Assembly: GCA_002071485.1 (NCBI GenBank)
Contig: MWFF01000186.1
Span: forward strand, 1-41,600
Length of the DNA stretch: 41,600 bases
Direction of reading: 5' to 3'
From: Verrucomicrobia bacterium ADurb.Bin006
Lineage (GTDB): Bacteria; Verrucomicrobiota; Verrucomicrobiia; Limisphaerales; J093
Both the position numbers and the translations under genes were made by a program. The notes beneath the pieces were generated by a model. That model saw only the letters and a list, made by a program, of their open reading frames with translations. It ran no database searches and was not told the origin of the DNA. Below, in pieces: positions 23,611 to 31,666 of the stretch. The number at the start of each line of letters is the position of its first letter. Within the stretch, counting starts at the first letter, position 1.

Positions 23611-25355
23611 CCGGCGGCTTCGAGGGCGGACGGTTTGATGCGGCGGGTGAGCCGTTGGATTTCGGAGATTGAGACGAGTCCGGCTTGGACTTTCGACCAG
23701 GCGTGTTCGCGCAACGTGCGCCAGCCATGGACGCGCGCGGCGGCGCGCAACTGGCCGGTCTTGATGCTCGGGCCGAGGAGGTCGACCACTTCGTCGGTCA
23801 TGACGAAGAACTCGTAGATGCCGACGCGTCCGCGATGGCCTTTGAGCTGGCACTCGATGCATCCCTCGCCGCGAAAGGCCTCGACCGATTCGGGAGCCAG
23901 GCCGAGAGCCGCGGCCATCTCCTGGCGAAGATCGGTCGGAAGGTCGGGTTCAGGCCGTTTGCAGTGGGGGCAGATCCTTTGGGCCAGGCGCTGGGCGATG
24001 CTGCAGACCAGCGAGGAGCCGAGCAGGAACGGATCGATGCCCATATCCAAGAGACGCGTGATGGCGCTGATGCTGTCGTTGGTGTGGAGGGTGGAGAAGA
24101 CCAGGTGGCCGGTCTGGGCGGCGCGCACGGCGATTTCAGCGGTGTCGGAATCTCGAATCTCGCCAATCAACACAACGTCAGGATCGTGTCGGAGCACAGA
24201 GCGCAATCCGCTGGCAAAGGAGAGGCCCACTTCCTCGCGGGTCTGGATCTGGACCACGCCCTCGAGTTGATACTCGATGGGGTCCTCGATCGTGATGATC
24301 TTGCGGCCTTCGTCGTTGGCATGGGCGAGGGCGGCGTAGAGGGTTGTGGTCTTGCCGCTGCCGGTGGGGCCGGTGAGCAGGACAAGGCCTTGGGGCAATT
24401 GCGTGAGTTCCTGGATGAGCGCTTCCTGCGCGGTTTCGAGACCGAGTTCCTTCAGTTCGAGCATGAGGCTCTGGCGTCCGAGAACGCGCAAGCAGACCGA
24501 TTCGCCGTGCTTGGTTGGCACGATCGAGACTCGCAGATCGTACTCCTCGTCCTCGGTCTTCATGGTGATGCGCCCATCGTGGGGGACGCGTTTTTCGGCG
24601 ATGTTGAGGCTCGCCATGACCTTCAGACGCGAGACCAGAGCGCCATAGACCTGGCGGAGTTCCGACGGGACAGGGACGGCCTGCATGACGCCGTCGATGC
24701 GGTAGCGCAGTTTGATCGTGGCGTTGTACGGTTCGAGGTGGATGTCGGTGGCCTGGAGCCGGAGCGCCTCGGAGAGGATCTGGTCGACAAAACGCGCGAT
24801 GCTGGCGTCGACCGCATCGTCGCCGTCCGATTCCGCCTTGGCGACATCGAAGACGATTTCCTGGGCGGGTTCGGTCGCGCCCCGGTCCTCGCGCAGCCGT
24901 TGAATGGTTTCTGCGCCCAGACCAAAATGCTGTTTGATGATGGCGCGCAGGCAGCTTGGGGTGGTCAGGAGGGGGCGAATCTTGCGATTGAGCAGGAGCC
25001 GCAGGTTGCTGACCTCGGCCTGGCGTGGGGGCTCGGAGAAGGCGAGGACGAGCGTGTCGTTTTCGGCGGCGACGGCGACGACGCGGTGGTTGAGCATGAC
25101 CGCGACGGGGACCAGTTCCTTGAAATTGGGGGGCAGGGAGGTCTTGGAGAGGTCGATGAACTCGATGTTGTGGAGTGTGGCCAGCGCGCGGTAGGTGTCT
25201 TCTTCGGAGGCGTAACTGAGGCTCAGGATGGCGGAGTGTTGCGAGACGCGCCAGCGCTGCTGGCGGCGGCGCACCGTTTCGAGCTGGTCCTGGGTCAATT
25301 GGCCGGCGGCCAGGAGCAGATCTCCGACTTCTCGTTTGGCAGGATCAGAATCCAC
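23607..25355 (-). CDS. GspE/PilB-family secretion or pilus ATPase
   Basis: The hexameric ATPase drives pseudopilus or type IV pilus assembly from the cytoplasmic face. The protein has 582 residues. An N-terminal N1E/MshEN-like domain (residues about 1-140, VGDLLLAAGQLTQDQLETVR) precedes the core with Walker A GPTGSGKT (329-336), the Asp box ITIEDPIEYQLEG, Walker B DPDVVLIGEIRD and the His box AAQTGHLVFSTLHTND. A tetracysteine zinc site (CPHC...CIEC) follows, as in GspE and PilB. The start is a GTG at 25355, three bases after the stop of the upstream PilP-like gene. It is the last gene of the operon; no GspF/PilC is present in the window. Confidence 0.93.
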   Translation of the reverse strand: MDSDPAKREVGDLLLAAGQLTQDQLETVRRRQQRWRVSQHSAILSLSYASEEDTYRALATLHNIEFIDLSKTSLPPNFKELVPVAVMLNHRVVAVAAENDTLVLAFSEPPRQAEVSNLRLLLNRKIRPLLTTPSCLRAIIKQHFGLGAETIQRLREDRGATEPAQEIVFDVAKAESDGDDAVDASIARFVDQILSEALRLQATDIHLEPYNATIKLRYRIDGVMQAVPVPSELRQVYGALVSRLKVMASLNIAEKRVPHDGRITMKTEDEEYDLRVSIVPTKHGESVCLRVLGRQSLMLELKELGLETAQEALIQELTQLPQGLVLLTGPTGSGKTTTLYAALAHANDEGRKIITIEDPIEYQLEGVVQIQTREEVGLSFASGLRSVLRHDPDVVLIGEIRDSDTAEIAVRAAQTGHLVFSTLHTNDSISAITRLLDMGIDPFLLGSSLVCSIAQRLAQRICPHCKRPEPDLPTDLRQEMAAALGLAPESVEAFRGEGCIECQLKGHRGRVGIYEFFVMTDEVVDLLGPSIKTGQLRAAARVHGWRTLREHAWSKVQAGLVSISEIQRLTRRIKPSALEAAG

Positions 25356-25358
25356 AGG

Positions 25359-25859
25359 TCAGTTTGCCGGCACTTCAATGGTTGCGTTGGTCTTGAAACC
25401 GAACACGCTTGTCTGCCCCGTCGTGTTGGTTAGGACCAGGGCCTTGAGCGAGATGTTCTGGATCGCGTAGTCGGCGATGACCTTTTCGCCCAAGGGCAGG
25501 ATCTGGAGCTTGTCAGCGACTCGCACGTAAGCTCGAAGCACGCGGGTGGACGACTCGACACAGCCGAGGTAGAGGAGGGGGACCTTCTTGGTCGGCGGCG
25601 GCGCGGGTGGTTGAAAGTAAAGCGTGAAGAAGGGGTTGATCGCGTTGCTCGAGGTCTCGAGCGCCGGCACCGCCGAGGTGGCGAACAGGTCCGGGATGGG
25701 CTCGACGAGGGGCGGGTTTGCCGAAGCGCGCGACCCGGCGGGCGATTTGAGATCCGGAAGCCCACCGCCAAAACCGAAGAGGACTAGCGCGAGCAAGATC
25801 GCCAGACCCGCCAGTAGGAGGGCTGAAAACCAGATTGTTCTTTCCAGGGCGCCGAGCAT
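25359..25859 (-). CDS. PilP/GspC-like inner-membrane pilus or secretion protein
   Basis: A 166-residue protein with one N-terminal transmembrane helix (WFSALLLAGLAILLALVLFG), a Pro-rich linker (residues about 35-90) and a small C-terminal beta domain: LLYLGCVESSTRVLRAYVRV, then LPLGEKVIADYAIQNISL. This resembles the homology region shared by PilP and GspC, which connects the inner-membrane platform to the secretin. The assignment relies on order (secretin, PilM-N, PilO, this gene, ATPase) more than on sequence. The ATG at 25859 was chosen because it precedes the transmembrane segment; the frame is open much further up but is antisense to other coding logic. Confidence 0.65.
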   Translation of the reverse strand: MLGALERTIWFSALLLAGLAILLALVLFGFGGGLPDLKSPAGSRASANPPLVEPIPDLFATSAVPALETSSNAINPFFTLYFQPPAPPPTKKVPLLYLGCVESSTRVLRAYVRVADKLQILPLGEKVIADYAIQNISLKALVLTNTTGQTSVFGFKTNATIEVPAN

Positions 25860-25882
25860 GCAGCGAGTTCTTGTGAGATCGG

Positions 25883-26722
25883 TCACTCCGACGGTCCGCC
25901 GGCGGCGACGACCCAACCAGAAACCGTCAGTTCGAGCAAGACATCCTCCGGACGTTCCGGCGAGTGTTTGCGGGCGAGAATCCGGCCAGCGAAGAAGACC
26001 GGTTTGTTGGTGAGGAGAGTGTCCAGACCGACGAGGTTGAGGTCTTCGCCCCGGAGGGGGAGGCTGGTCACGAACTGGGCGACCGCGGGGGTTGGGCCGA
26101 ACAGTTCGATGCGCATGGGCAGCTCTTCGAGGAGTCCGTCGCCGACGCTGTCCTTCCGATGGCTGATCGAGGGGAGTTGGGTGAGGCTGCGCAGGCCGGC
26201 GACCTTCGAGTGCACGGCCGCCAGCAGGAGTTGGTTGGCAAAATAGAGACGCGGCCAGAGCAGGCGCGGATCGACGAGATCGACCGAGTACTCGGGCAGG
26301 CCGTTGAGAACAGCGGGCTCGCAGGCGACGCCTTTCTCCTTGGCGAGGCGCGTGAGGGCTTCGGCCTGGCGGCTGCGATCGTTCTGGAAGTCGATGAGTT
26401 GGAACGGTTCGGCGAGTCTTGCGTTGACTTCGGGGGGCAACTTGAGGCGTGTTTGGACTGCGATTTGGGCCGACTCGAGATGCTTCAGAGCGCCACGAAG
26501 CTCCTCGACCCGCCGGTCGACCAGGGTGAAATCGAGGCCGGCGCATGCCTCGTGTGTGCGATTGGTCGTGACGAAACTATGCCAGAGATTGGTGAGCGGC
26601 CCGTCGAGGTCGTCGACCCGGCGCGACAACGGTTTGAACACCGAAGCGTAATAGAGCACCAGCACCAGCCCCGCCAGGGCGGTCGCGATCGGGAGTCGGC
26701 TCGAGTGCGCGCGGGAAGCCAT
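25883..26722 (-). CDS. PilO/GspM-like pilus or secretion platform protein
   Basis: A 279-residue inner-membrane protein with one N-terminal helix (IATALAGLVLVLYYASVFKP) and a coiled-coil-prone stretch (RRVEELRGALKHLESAQIAV). A ferredoxin-like C-terminal domain follows, including LPMRIELFGPTPAVAQFVTS and LVGLDTLLTNKP. PilO pairs with PilN to form the periplasmic part of the alignment complex. It starts two bases after the PilM-N stop codon. Confidence 0.72.
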   Translation of the reverse strand: MASRAHSSRLPIATALAGLVLVLYYASVFKPLSRRVDDLDGPLTNLWHSFVTTNRTHEACAGLDFTLVDRRVEELRGALKHLESAQIAVQTRLKLPPEVNARLAEPFQLIDFQNDRSRQAEALTRLAKEKGVACEPAVLNGLPEYSVDLVDPRLLWPRLYFANQLLLAAVHSKVAGLRSLTQLPSISHRKDSVGDGLLEELPMRIELFGPTPAVAQFVTSLPLRGEDLNLVGLDTLLTNKPVFFAGRILARKHSPERPEDVLLELTVSGWVVAAGGPSE

Positions 26723-26724
26723 GG

Positions 26725-28557
26725 TTACGGTTCGGTAGCGCCGGGCGATGCTCCGTCGCGAGGTCGCGGCGCTGGTCCGGGACGTTTCGGAGGGAGGGCT
26801 CGATTCGGTTGGAGCAGGGCGTCGATCACGCCGTTGGTGCGGCCCGACGCCACCTCCATTGCAATGGCGAAGAGGCGGTTGGTGATGACGACGCGTGGAT
26901 CGACCACGGCGCGCTTGCGCTCGGGTGGCAACGCGTCGGCGCGCTCGAAGATCGGCTTTTGTTTGAGATCGCTGACCACCTGACTGAGGATGCGGCGGGC
27001 GGCATCGCCCTGTTGAGGAATGCACAGTTCGGCGATGAACTCGCGCCGCGGCGGAAAGGCGTTGGTCGAGGGCGGGGGCGCGGATTCAATCACCGCATTG
27101 GTTGGCGGAGGAAGAATGGGAGCGGTGGCATAGCTGGCGGCGTCCGCGAACAGGGCGAGCCAGAAATCGTCGTTGGTGCGGATTTGGCGGATGGCGGCCA
27201 GGGCCGCGATGGTATCGAGAGAGTGCTGCTGGCGTTGGAAGACCGGGCGAAGCGCGGCGTAGCCGGCGTCCAGGCGCTGGGCGAGGTGGACGACGGTGTC
27301 GGCGGAGAGCAGGGCGGCGCGGGTTTTGGCGATCAGGAGTTCCTTACGTTCGAGCAACTTGCTTTGTTGCCATGTGGCCAGGCCCAGGGCGGCCGCGATG
27401 AGCATCAGGAGCGCAATGTTGGCGGCCTGCAGCCATTCCCACCGGCGGTGGCGCCGCGCCAGGCTTTTGAGTTCAGGCGGCAGCAGCGAAACGGTTGATC
27501 GCGCGCGGCCCAGGGCAGCCCGCGCGGCTCCGTAGGCAACCCAGTATTGATCCATCGCCAGGTCCGGATCGACACCGGGGCACTTGGGCCAGGGCTGGAA
27601 ACGCAGGCTGCCCAGGCGGTTCAAATGGTCGAACAAGCCGGGCTGGGAAGCGCCTCCCCCGCAGAGGTACACTGGCAGCGACTGCCACGGAATTCTCAAC
27701 TCGGGGTAGTCGTCCATCCACTCGACGACTGCGCGCTGCAGATCGGCGTACCACTTGGCGACGGCCTGAACGCATGCGGGCGATCCGGTGGGAGGGGCGA
27801 GCACATCCTTCGACCGGCGAAGCGTCTCGGCGGCGGACCAATCGTGGGAGTGCTCGGCGGCCATCGCATCGGTGAAGCGACTCGTTCCCCCGTCGAAGCT
27901 GGTTGCGTGGACTCCCTGGCCGTTGAGCAGGATGCCGACGACGGTGTGGTTGGCTCCCAAATCGACTACGACGGCGTGGGGCGGCGGGTTCGCGCCGGCC
28001 AGGATTGCGGCGAACATGGCCTGGCCGGTGGTGACAATCTCGGCCAGGCCCTCACGATCCGTCGCCTCCGCGTCGTCTTCCGCCGCGGGGACGAGGCGAT
28101 CTACGAATGCGTCGACATCCTCGCGCTTGCAGAGCGTGACGGAGCAGGGGTTGTGCAGACGGGCGAATGGTTCGAGAGGCGCGTGCGCGTGGAACAGGGC
28201 CTCTTCGCTCAGGCCGCTGACCTTGCGGACCTCCGACTCGATGAACCGGCCTGCGTCCTCGGTCTCGTGCGGGACCTCGAGCACGGTCGAGATGGTCCGG
28301 TGCTGAGGCAATACCAGGGCGAGGCGTTCGGACTCGATCTCCGGCATGGCCGCCGCCAGTTGTTCTCTCAGGCTCAGGGGAGTCTCCGGATCGCCGTCGT
28401 CCACCTCGATCGTCTGGCGGAGCAGAATGCGCAGGCGCCCCCAATGCGACTCGACAGCCAGGAGCTTGTGCGCGCGGGTGCCTGGATCGATCACGACGAC
28501 GCGACGACCCGCCACCGGGAAGATTCGGTGCAAGATGGGTACCGGGAGCCGGGCCAT
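26725..28557 (-). CDS. PilM-PilN fusion (GspL-like actin-fold platform protein)
   Basis: A 610-residue protein joining two proteins that are separate in most type IV pilus systems. Residues about 1-350 are an actin-fold PilM-like domain (VVVIDPGTRAHKLLAVESHW; AVVVDLGANHTVVGILLNGQ; LPVYLCGGGASQPGLFDHL). Then comes the PilN-type start VSLLPPELKSLARRHRRW and one transmembrane helix (NIALLMLIAAALGLATW). A periplasmic coiled coil (QSKLLERKELLIAKTRAALL) and a C-terminal domain follow. The end is Pro-rich. This layout equals GspL of type II secretion. The start ATG overlaps the secretin stop (TAATG), so translation is coupled. Confidence 0.82.
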   Translation of the reverse strand: MARLPVPILHRIFPVAGRRVVVIDPGTRAHKLLAVESHWGRLRILLRQTIEVDDGDPETPLSLREQLAAAMPEIESERLALVLPQHRTISTVLEVPHETEDAGRFIESEVRKVSGLSEEALFHAHAPLEPFARLHNPCSVTLCKREDVDAFVDRLVPAAEDDAEATDREGLAEIVTTGQAMFAAILAGANPPPHAVVVDLGANHTVVGILLNGQGVHATSFDGGTSRFTDAMAAEHSHDWSAAETLRRSKDVLAPPTGSPACVQAVAKWYADLQRAVVEWMDDYPELRIPWQSLPVYLCGGGASQPGLFDHLNRLGSLRFQPWPKCPGVDPDLAMDQYWVAYGAARAALGRARSTVSLLPPELKSLARRHRRWEWLQAANIALLMLIAAALGLATWQQSKLLERKELLIAKTRAALLSADTVVHLAQRLDAGYAALRPVFQRQQHSLDTIAALAAIRQIRTNDDFWLALFADAASYATAPILPPPTNAVIESAPPPSTNAFPPRREFIAELCIPQQGDAARRILSQVVSDLKQKPIFERADALPPERKRAVVDPRVVITNRLFAIAMEVASGRTNGVIDALLQPNRALPPKRPGPAPRPRDGASPGATEP

Positions 28558-30569
28558 TAGTTGCTTGGGGCGGGCGCGGAACTGGTCCGGCTGTCGCCGC
28601 GGACCGGGATGTTCCGTCCGGTCGCCTCCTCGTAGATCAGGTACTCGCCTGTCTCGCCCAGGAGCGTCGCCGTCACGAAGATGAGGAGATAGCGGGGGCG
28701 GTCGATCTCGCTGCGCCGGCGGAACAGTGCGCCCAGGATGGGCAGATTGCCCAGGACGGGCACGGACTCGACGAAGGTGGTTTGTTGGCGTTCGAGGACT
28801 CCGCCCATGACGACGGTTTGGCCGGAGCGGACCGCGACGCGGGTCGAGAGATCCTGGGTGCGATACTCGGGCAGGTTGATGTCCTGTTTGCTCACGATAT
28901 TGCCCGCATCGTCGGTGTCGGTGATGGTCATGAACGGCACCATTTTGACATCCGAGTTCACCCTTGGACTGAGCGCGAGCAGGATGGTATTGCCGTCGCC
29001 GCCGATGCTTGCCAGCACTTGCAGCGAGGCCCCCGAGGTGATCTTGGTCGGCTTTTCGAAGGGGACCAGTTGCGATGTGGAGCGCCGTTCGAGGATGGTC
29101 GCTTTGACCTGGTATTGTTCGTAGTAGTACTGGACCTTGCCGTCGTTGATGATGCCCGGGCGGTTGTTGATCAGGGTGAGGCGTGGCGCGCTCAATGTCT
29201 GGCTCTCGCCGCTCTGTTCGAGCGCCGCCAGGGTGGCCGTCAGTTCCGAGACTCCGAACACATTGGTCCAGTTCCACTGGAATCCTGGAGCGACGCCCAG
29301 AAAGGCCATGCCGGTCTGATCGGAGGTGGGCTCGACGGTGGTGGTTGCCAGGCCCGTGCCCCAGATCATTCCCAGGCGCAGGAAGGCGGCCTGGGTGACC
29401 GTGACGAACCGGGCTTCGATCAGCACCTGCTGGATCGGCTGGTCGAAGTTCTCGATCACGCTCTCGAGGATATTGAGCTGTTCGGGCGTGCCGCGGGCGA
29501 CGATGACATTGCGTTCGAAATCGATGAGGTATGTCCCGGTGAAGAAATTGGTGATGGCCTGTTCGATCGATGGCATGGTCGCCGCCTGGTCGTTGACGAA
29601 CTTGCTCATCTTTTGAACTTCCGTGACGGTTCGGACGTTGTTGGCGGTGGTTGTGGTGGTTTGCACCTCCGGCGGCCCGAACTCGGCGGGCAGAACGAAA
29701 CCCCGCTGGAGCCGGTAGAATCGCGTCTCCTCGAGCACTTTCGTCGGGTCCTTGCTGTCCACGACCCAGATGAGATCCTCGCCGATCTGGAACTGCAGAT
29801 TGAGGTTGCGCGAAATGTAGCGGAGAAACTCGGAGAGTTTCACCTGCTTCATGTTCACACTGAGCTTGGTCTGGAAGGCGGGAAGCGACTTGTCCGCGAC
29901 AAAATTAATCCCTTCGTTCTGGCCGACGTCGAAGATGATCGACTCGAGCGTGGCGTCTTCGAGGACGATCGATACTTCCTTCTCGAGAATCTTGGCCATG
30001 CGGCCCTGGCGCGACTCGAAATCGAACATCAAGCCCCGCAGGTAATTCGTGCGTCCGTAGGTCTCGGGGATGTAGGGCGTCGCCTTGATCTGCTGGATGG
30101 CGTCCCGCACGTCCTTGCGTGGAGGCAACCCGCGGTCCTTCTTCTCCGTGGCGAGATCCTTGAGGGTTGGATTGAACACTGAGTTGTTGGCCTCGATCGA
30201 GCGGATTTGGTCTTCGAGCGCCTGTTCCCGACTGCGCTCCCGCCGTTGCCGCACCCAATCGCGCAAACGAATCGCGGCTGAATCCTGCGGATCGCGCGCC
30301 CAGAGGGCCGCAGCCTGCGTTTCGGCCTCCTCCCAACGCTGCTGCTTGGCCAACTCGAAGATGCCTTTGATTTCCTCGTCGTACGAGGGTGTGTAAACCA
30401 CCTTGGGCGCCCTCGTGGCGCGGCCCCTGCTCTTCGAGGCAGTGGGCGTGGCTTTGGCAGGTTTGCTCGCGCCAGACGATTGAGTGGACCGGTAACACGA
30501 GGTGACAAGCAAGAGTGCCAGCGCTCCGCAGCCGACTCGGATGCGCCAAGATCCGTCAGGTTTCGCCAT
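28557..30569 (-). CDS. secretin (GspD/PilQ-like), probable lipoprotein
   Basis: The outer-membrane channel for a type IV pilus or type II secretion apparatus. The protein has about 670 residues. The signal GCGALALLLVTSC ends in a lipobox-like cysteine (residue 25). A basic, helical region with a TPR-like helix (FELAKQQRWEEAETQAAALW) is next. An STN/N0-type domain follows (VSIVLEDATLESIIFDVGQN; LSVNMKQVKLSEFLRYISR), then an N1-type domain (VIVARGTPEQLNILESVIEN, FDQPIQQVLIEARFVTV). The secretin core ends in TRVAVRSGQTVVMGGVLERQ and VPVLGNLPILGALFRRR. Starts at 30605 and 30581 are also possible; 30569 gives the best lipoprotein signal. It is the first gene of the operon. Confidence 0.9.
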   Translation of the reverse strand: MAKPDGSWRIRVGCGALALLLVTSCYRSTQSSGASKPAKATPTASKSRGRATRAPKVVYTPSYDEEIKGIFELAKQQRWEEAETQAAALWARDPQDSAAIRLRDWVRQRRERSREQALEDQIRSIEANNSVFNPTLKDLATEKKDRGLPPRKDVRDAIQQIKATPYIPETYGRTNYLRGLMFDFESRQGRMAKILEKEVSIVLEDATLESIIFDVGQNEGINFVADKSLPAFQTKLSVNMKQVKLSEFLRYISRNLNLQFQIGEDLIWVVDSKDPTKVLEETRFYRLQRGFVLPAEFGPPEVQTTTTTANNVRTVTEVQKMSKFVNDQAATMPSIEQAITNFFTGTYLIDFERNVIVARGTPEQLNILESVIENFDQPIQQVLIEARFVTVTQAAFLRLGMIWGTGLATTTVEPTSDQTGMAFLGVAPGFQWNWTNVFGVSELTATLAALEQSGESQTLSAPRLTLINNRPGIINDGKVQYYYEQYQVKATILERRSTSQLVPFEKPTKITSGASLQVLASIGGDGNTILLALSPRVNSDVKMVPFMTITDTDDAGNIVSKQDINLPEYRTQDLSTRVAVRSGQTVVMGGVLERQQTTFVESVPVLGNLPILGALFRRRSEIDRPRYLLIFVTATLLGETGEYLIYEEATGRNIPVRGDSRTSSAPAPSN

Positions 30570-30679
30570 AGTAAGATTCATCGACGCCAGCCCCGGGTTG
30601 GCCATTCAGGGCTGACCAGTGCTATTCCTTGCCTATCAGGCGCTTGCCCGCAAGACTAAATCGGCCTTTTCTGTCGGAC

Positions 30680-30694
30680 GCAAATCCTTGCCCA
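30680..30694 (-). promoter_or_regulatory. possible sigma54-type promoter of the secretin operon
   Basis: On the minus strand TGGGCAAGGATTTGC keeps the essential GG and GC at the -24/-12 spacing (TGG-N8-TTGC), about 110 bases before the chosen secretin start. The CAC-like positions after GG do not match. Speculative. Confidence 0.25.
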
Positions 30695-30722
30695 ACTATC
30701 CTTGCGCCGCGTGCGGCCCGCC

Positions 30723-31031
30723 TCAATCGGCGAGCGGGAATGTCCTGGACACAGCACGTTGCGCGCCGTTGTGGTCGACGGCTACAATCATTGTCGGTTG
30801 GTCATCGCCCAGAAAGACGGCGTGCGAGAAGTAGCCGCTGGGGCGCGTGTTTGCGACCGTTTGGCCGTTGACCGTCACTTTCGCGCCAGGCGGGCCCAAT
30901 CCGCGCAGGTTGACTGCCCTTGGCCCGGCCGGCACGACCGTTCCCTCGGGGGGCGAGGTTTGGACGATCAACCGAGGTTGGGAAGCGATGGCCTCGATTT
31001 CCTCGACGATGGCGCGGCGTGTTTGGAGCAT
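30723..31031 (-). CDS. orphan Ig-like/glucodextranase-B-like domain, probable 3' fragment of a larger gene
   Basis: A 102-residue frame ends PTMIVAVDHNGAQRAVSRTF. The middle reads LIVQTSPPEGTVVPAGPRAV and NLRGLGPPGAKVTVNGQTVA, the pattern of Ig-like or glucodextranase-B-like beta domains (PpdGtxvxaG...L.G.a.PGakVtVNG) that usually end long secreted carbohydrate enzymes. A stop codon directly precedes the ATG at 31031, and a weak GGGAG is nearby. It could be a short independent gene, but a truncated end of a lost enzyme seems likelier. Confidence 0.45.
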   Translation of the reverse strand: MLQTRRAIVEEIEAIASQPRLIVQTSPPEGTVVPAGPRAVNLRGLGPPGAKVTVNGQTVANTRPSGYFSHAVFLGDDQPTMIVAVDHNGAQRAVSRTFPLAD

Positions 31032-31099
31032 GACGTCTCACTCCCTCGACGAAATTCGTTGTCATCGAGTCAAGTTTTTGCGCCGTGCAGCGGCGCCGC

Positions 31100-31192
31100 T
31101 TAGCGAGGCGTCGAACTCCACAGACCGTCGTCGAAACCCAGCGAGCACGAATGGGTGACACCGCTCGTCGGTCTGAGGCGGAGCCTCGCTAA
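31100..31192. repeat. 93-bp imperfect inverted repeat (REP-like)
   Basis: Outer arms TTAGCGAGGC (31100-31109) and GCCTCGCTAA (31183-31192), plus inner arms CAGACCG (31121-31127) and CGGTCTG (31169-31175). The right arm contains the TAG stop of the aldo/keto-reductase pseudogene. A related short palindrome lies at the end of another gene at 39907-39924. Confidence 0.7.
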
Positions 31193-31633
31193 ACGTATTC
31201 CCAATCTCTGAGCCACTGGTAATCAGCCGGGAGCCGAGCCCACATTCGCTTCGCGGCCTGGTCGAGTTCGGCTCTCTCGGCTGCGTCGAGTTGTAGGCGT
31301 TCCTTGACGACGTTGGCCGCGTTGTCCACTTGCCGGATGCTGATCATGCCCGGGATGGGCGCGATGACGGCCGGGTTGCAGAGGATGTTGCGCAGTGCCA
31401 AGCGTGCCCGACGATCGTCCTCGGGCGCGTTGGGGTCCTCGGGCGAGCTGCTGCCTTTGAAGAGAATTGCTGGCGAAGGGCTTGATGCCGAACATGCCGA
31501 CGTCGTGCTGCCGGATGGCCTCGAACACGCTGTCGGTCGGCCGGACCTTGGACTTGGCAGTGAAATCCTCTTTCACGGGATGGCGGTTGTTGTTCATGGT
31601 GGCGGGGGAGTCATGAACATCCGCAGCCGCCAA
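31189..31633 (-). pseudogene. aldo/keto reductase, N-terminally truncated and frameshifted
   Basis: The minus strand reads VRPTDSVFEAIRQHDVGMFG, then IKPFASNSL in one frame. Homology continues after about 31460 in another: KGSSSPEDPNAPEDDRRARL, LALRNILCNPAVIAPIPGM, then LDQAAKRMWARLPADYQWLR and a TAG at 31189-31191. These are the last 130 or so residues of a carbohydrate-linked aldo/keto reductase. The catalytic N-terminal two-thirds is absent, and one frameshift lies between SNSL and KGSS. It is not the same subgroup as the intact reductase at 16786. Confidence 0.75.
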
Positions 31634-31640
31634 AGCAAGC

Positions 31641-31666
31641 CCGTTCAGCCTTGCCGTTCAGCCTTG
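31641..31666 (+). repeat. perfect 13-bp tandem duplication
   Basis: CCGTTCAGCCTTG occurs twice without a spacer (31641-31653 and 31654-31666). The second unit covers the stop codon of the S9 peptidase. It lies at the broken edge of the aldo/keto-reductase pseudogene. Confidence 0.9.

Noticed and set aside
23685..25433. A 582-codon plus-strand frame opposite the GspE/PilB gene
   Set aside because: Antisense to an ATPase with intact motifs; the product has no domain.
25860..26546. The long upstream extension of the PilP-like frame
   Set aside because: It overlaps the PilO gene in another frame and is Arg/Pro-rich; the transmembrane start at 25859 is natural.
28558..29277. The upstream extension of the PilM-N frame through the secretin gene
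   Set aside because: It lies antiphase inside the secretin coding region; the TAATG overlap at 28557 gives the natural start.
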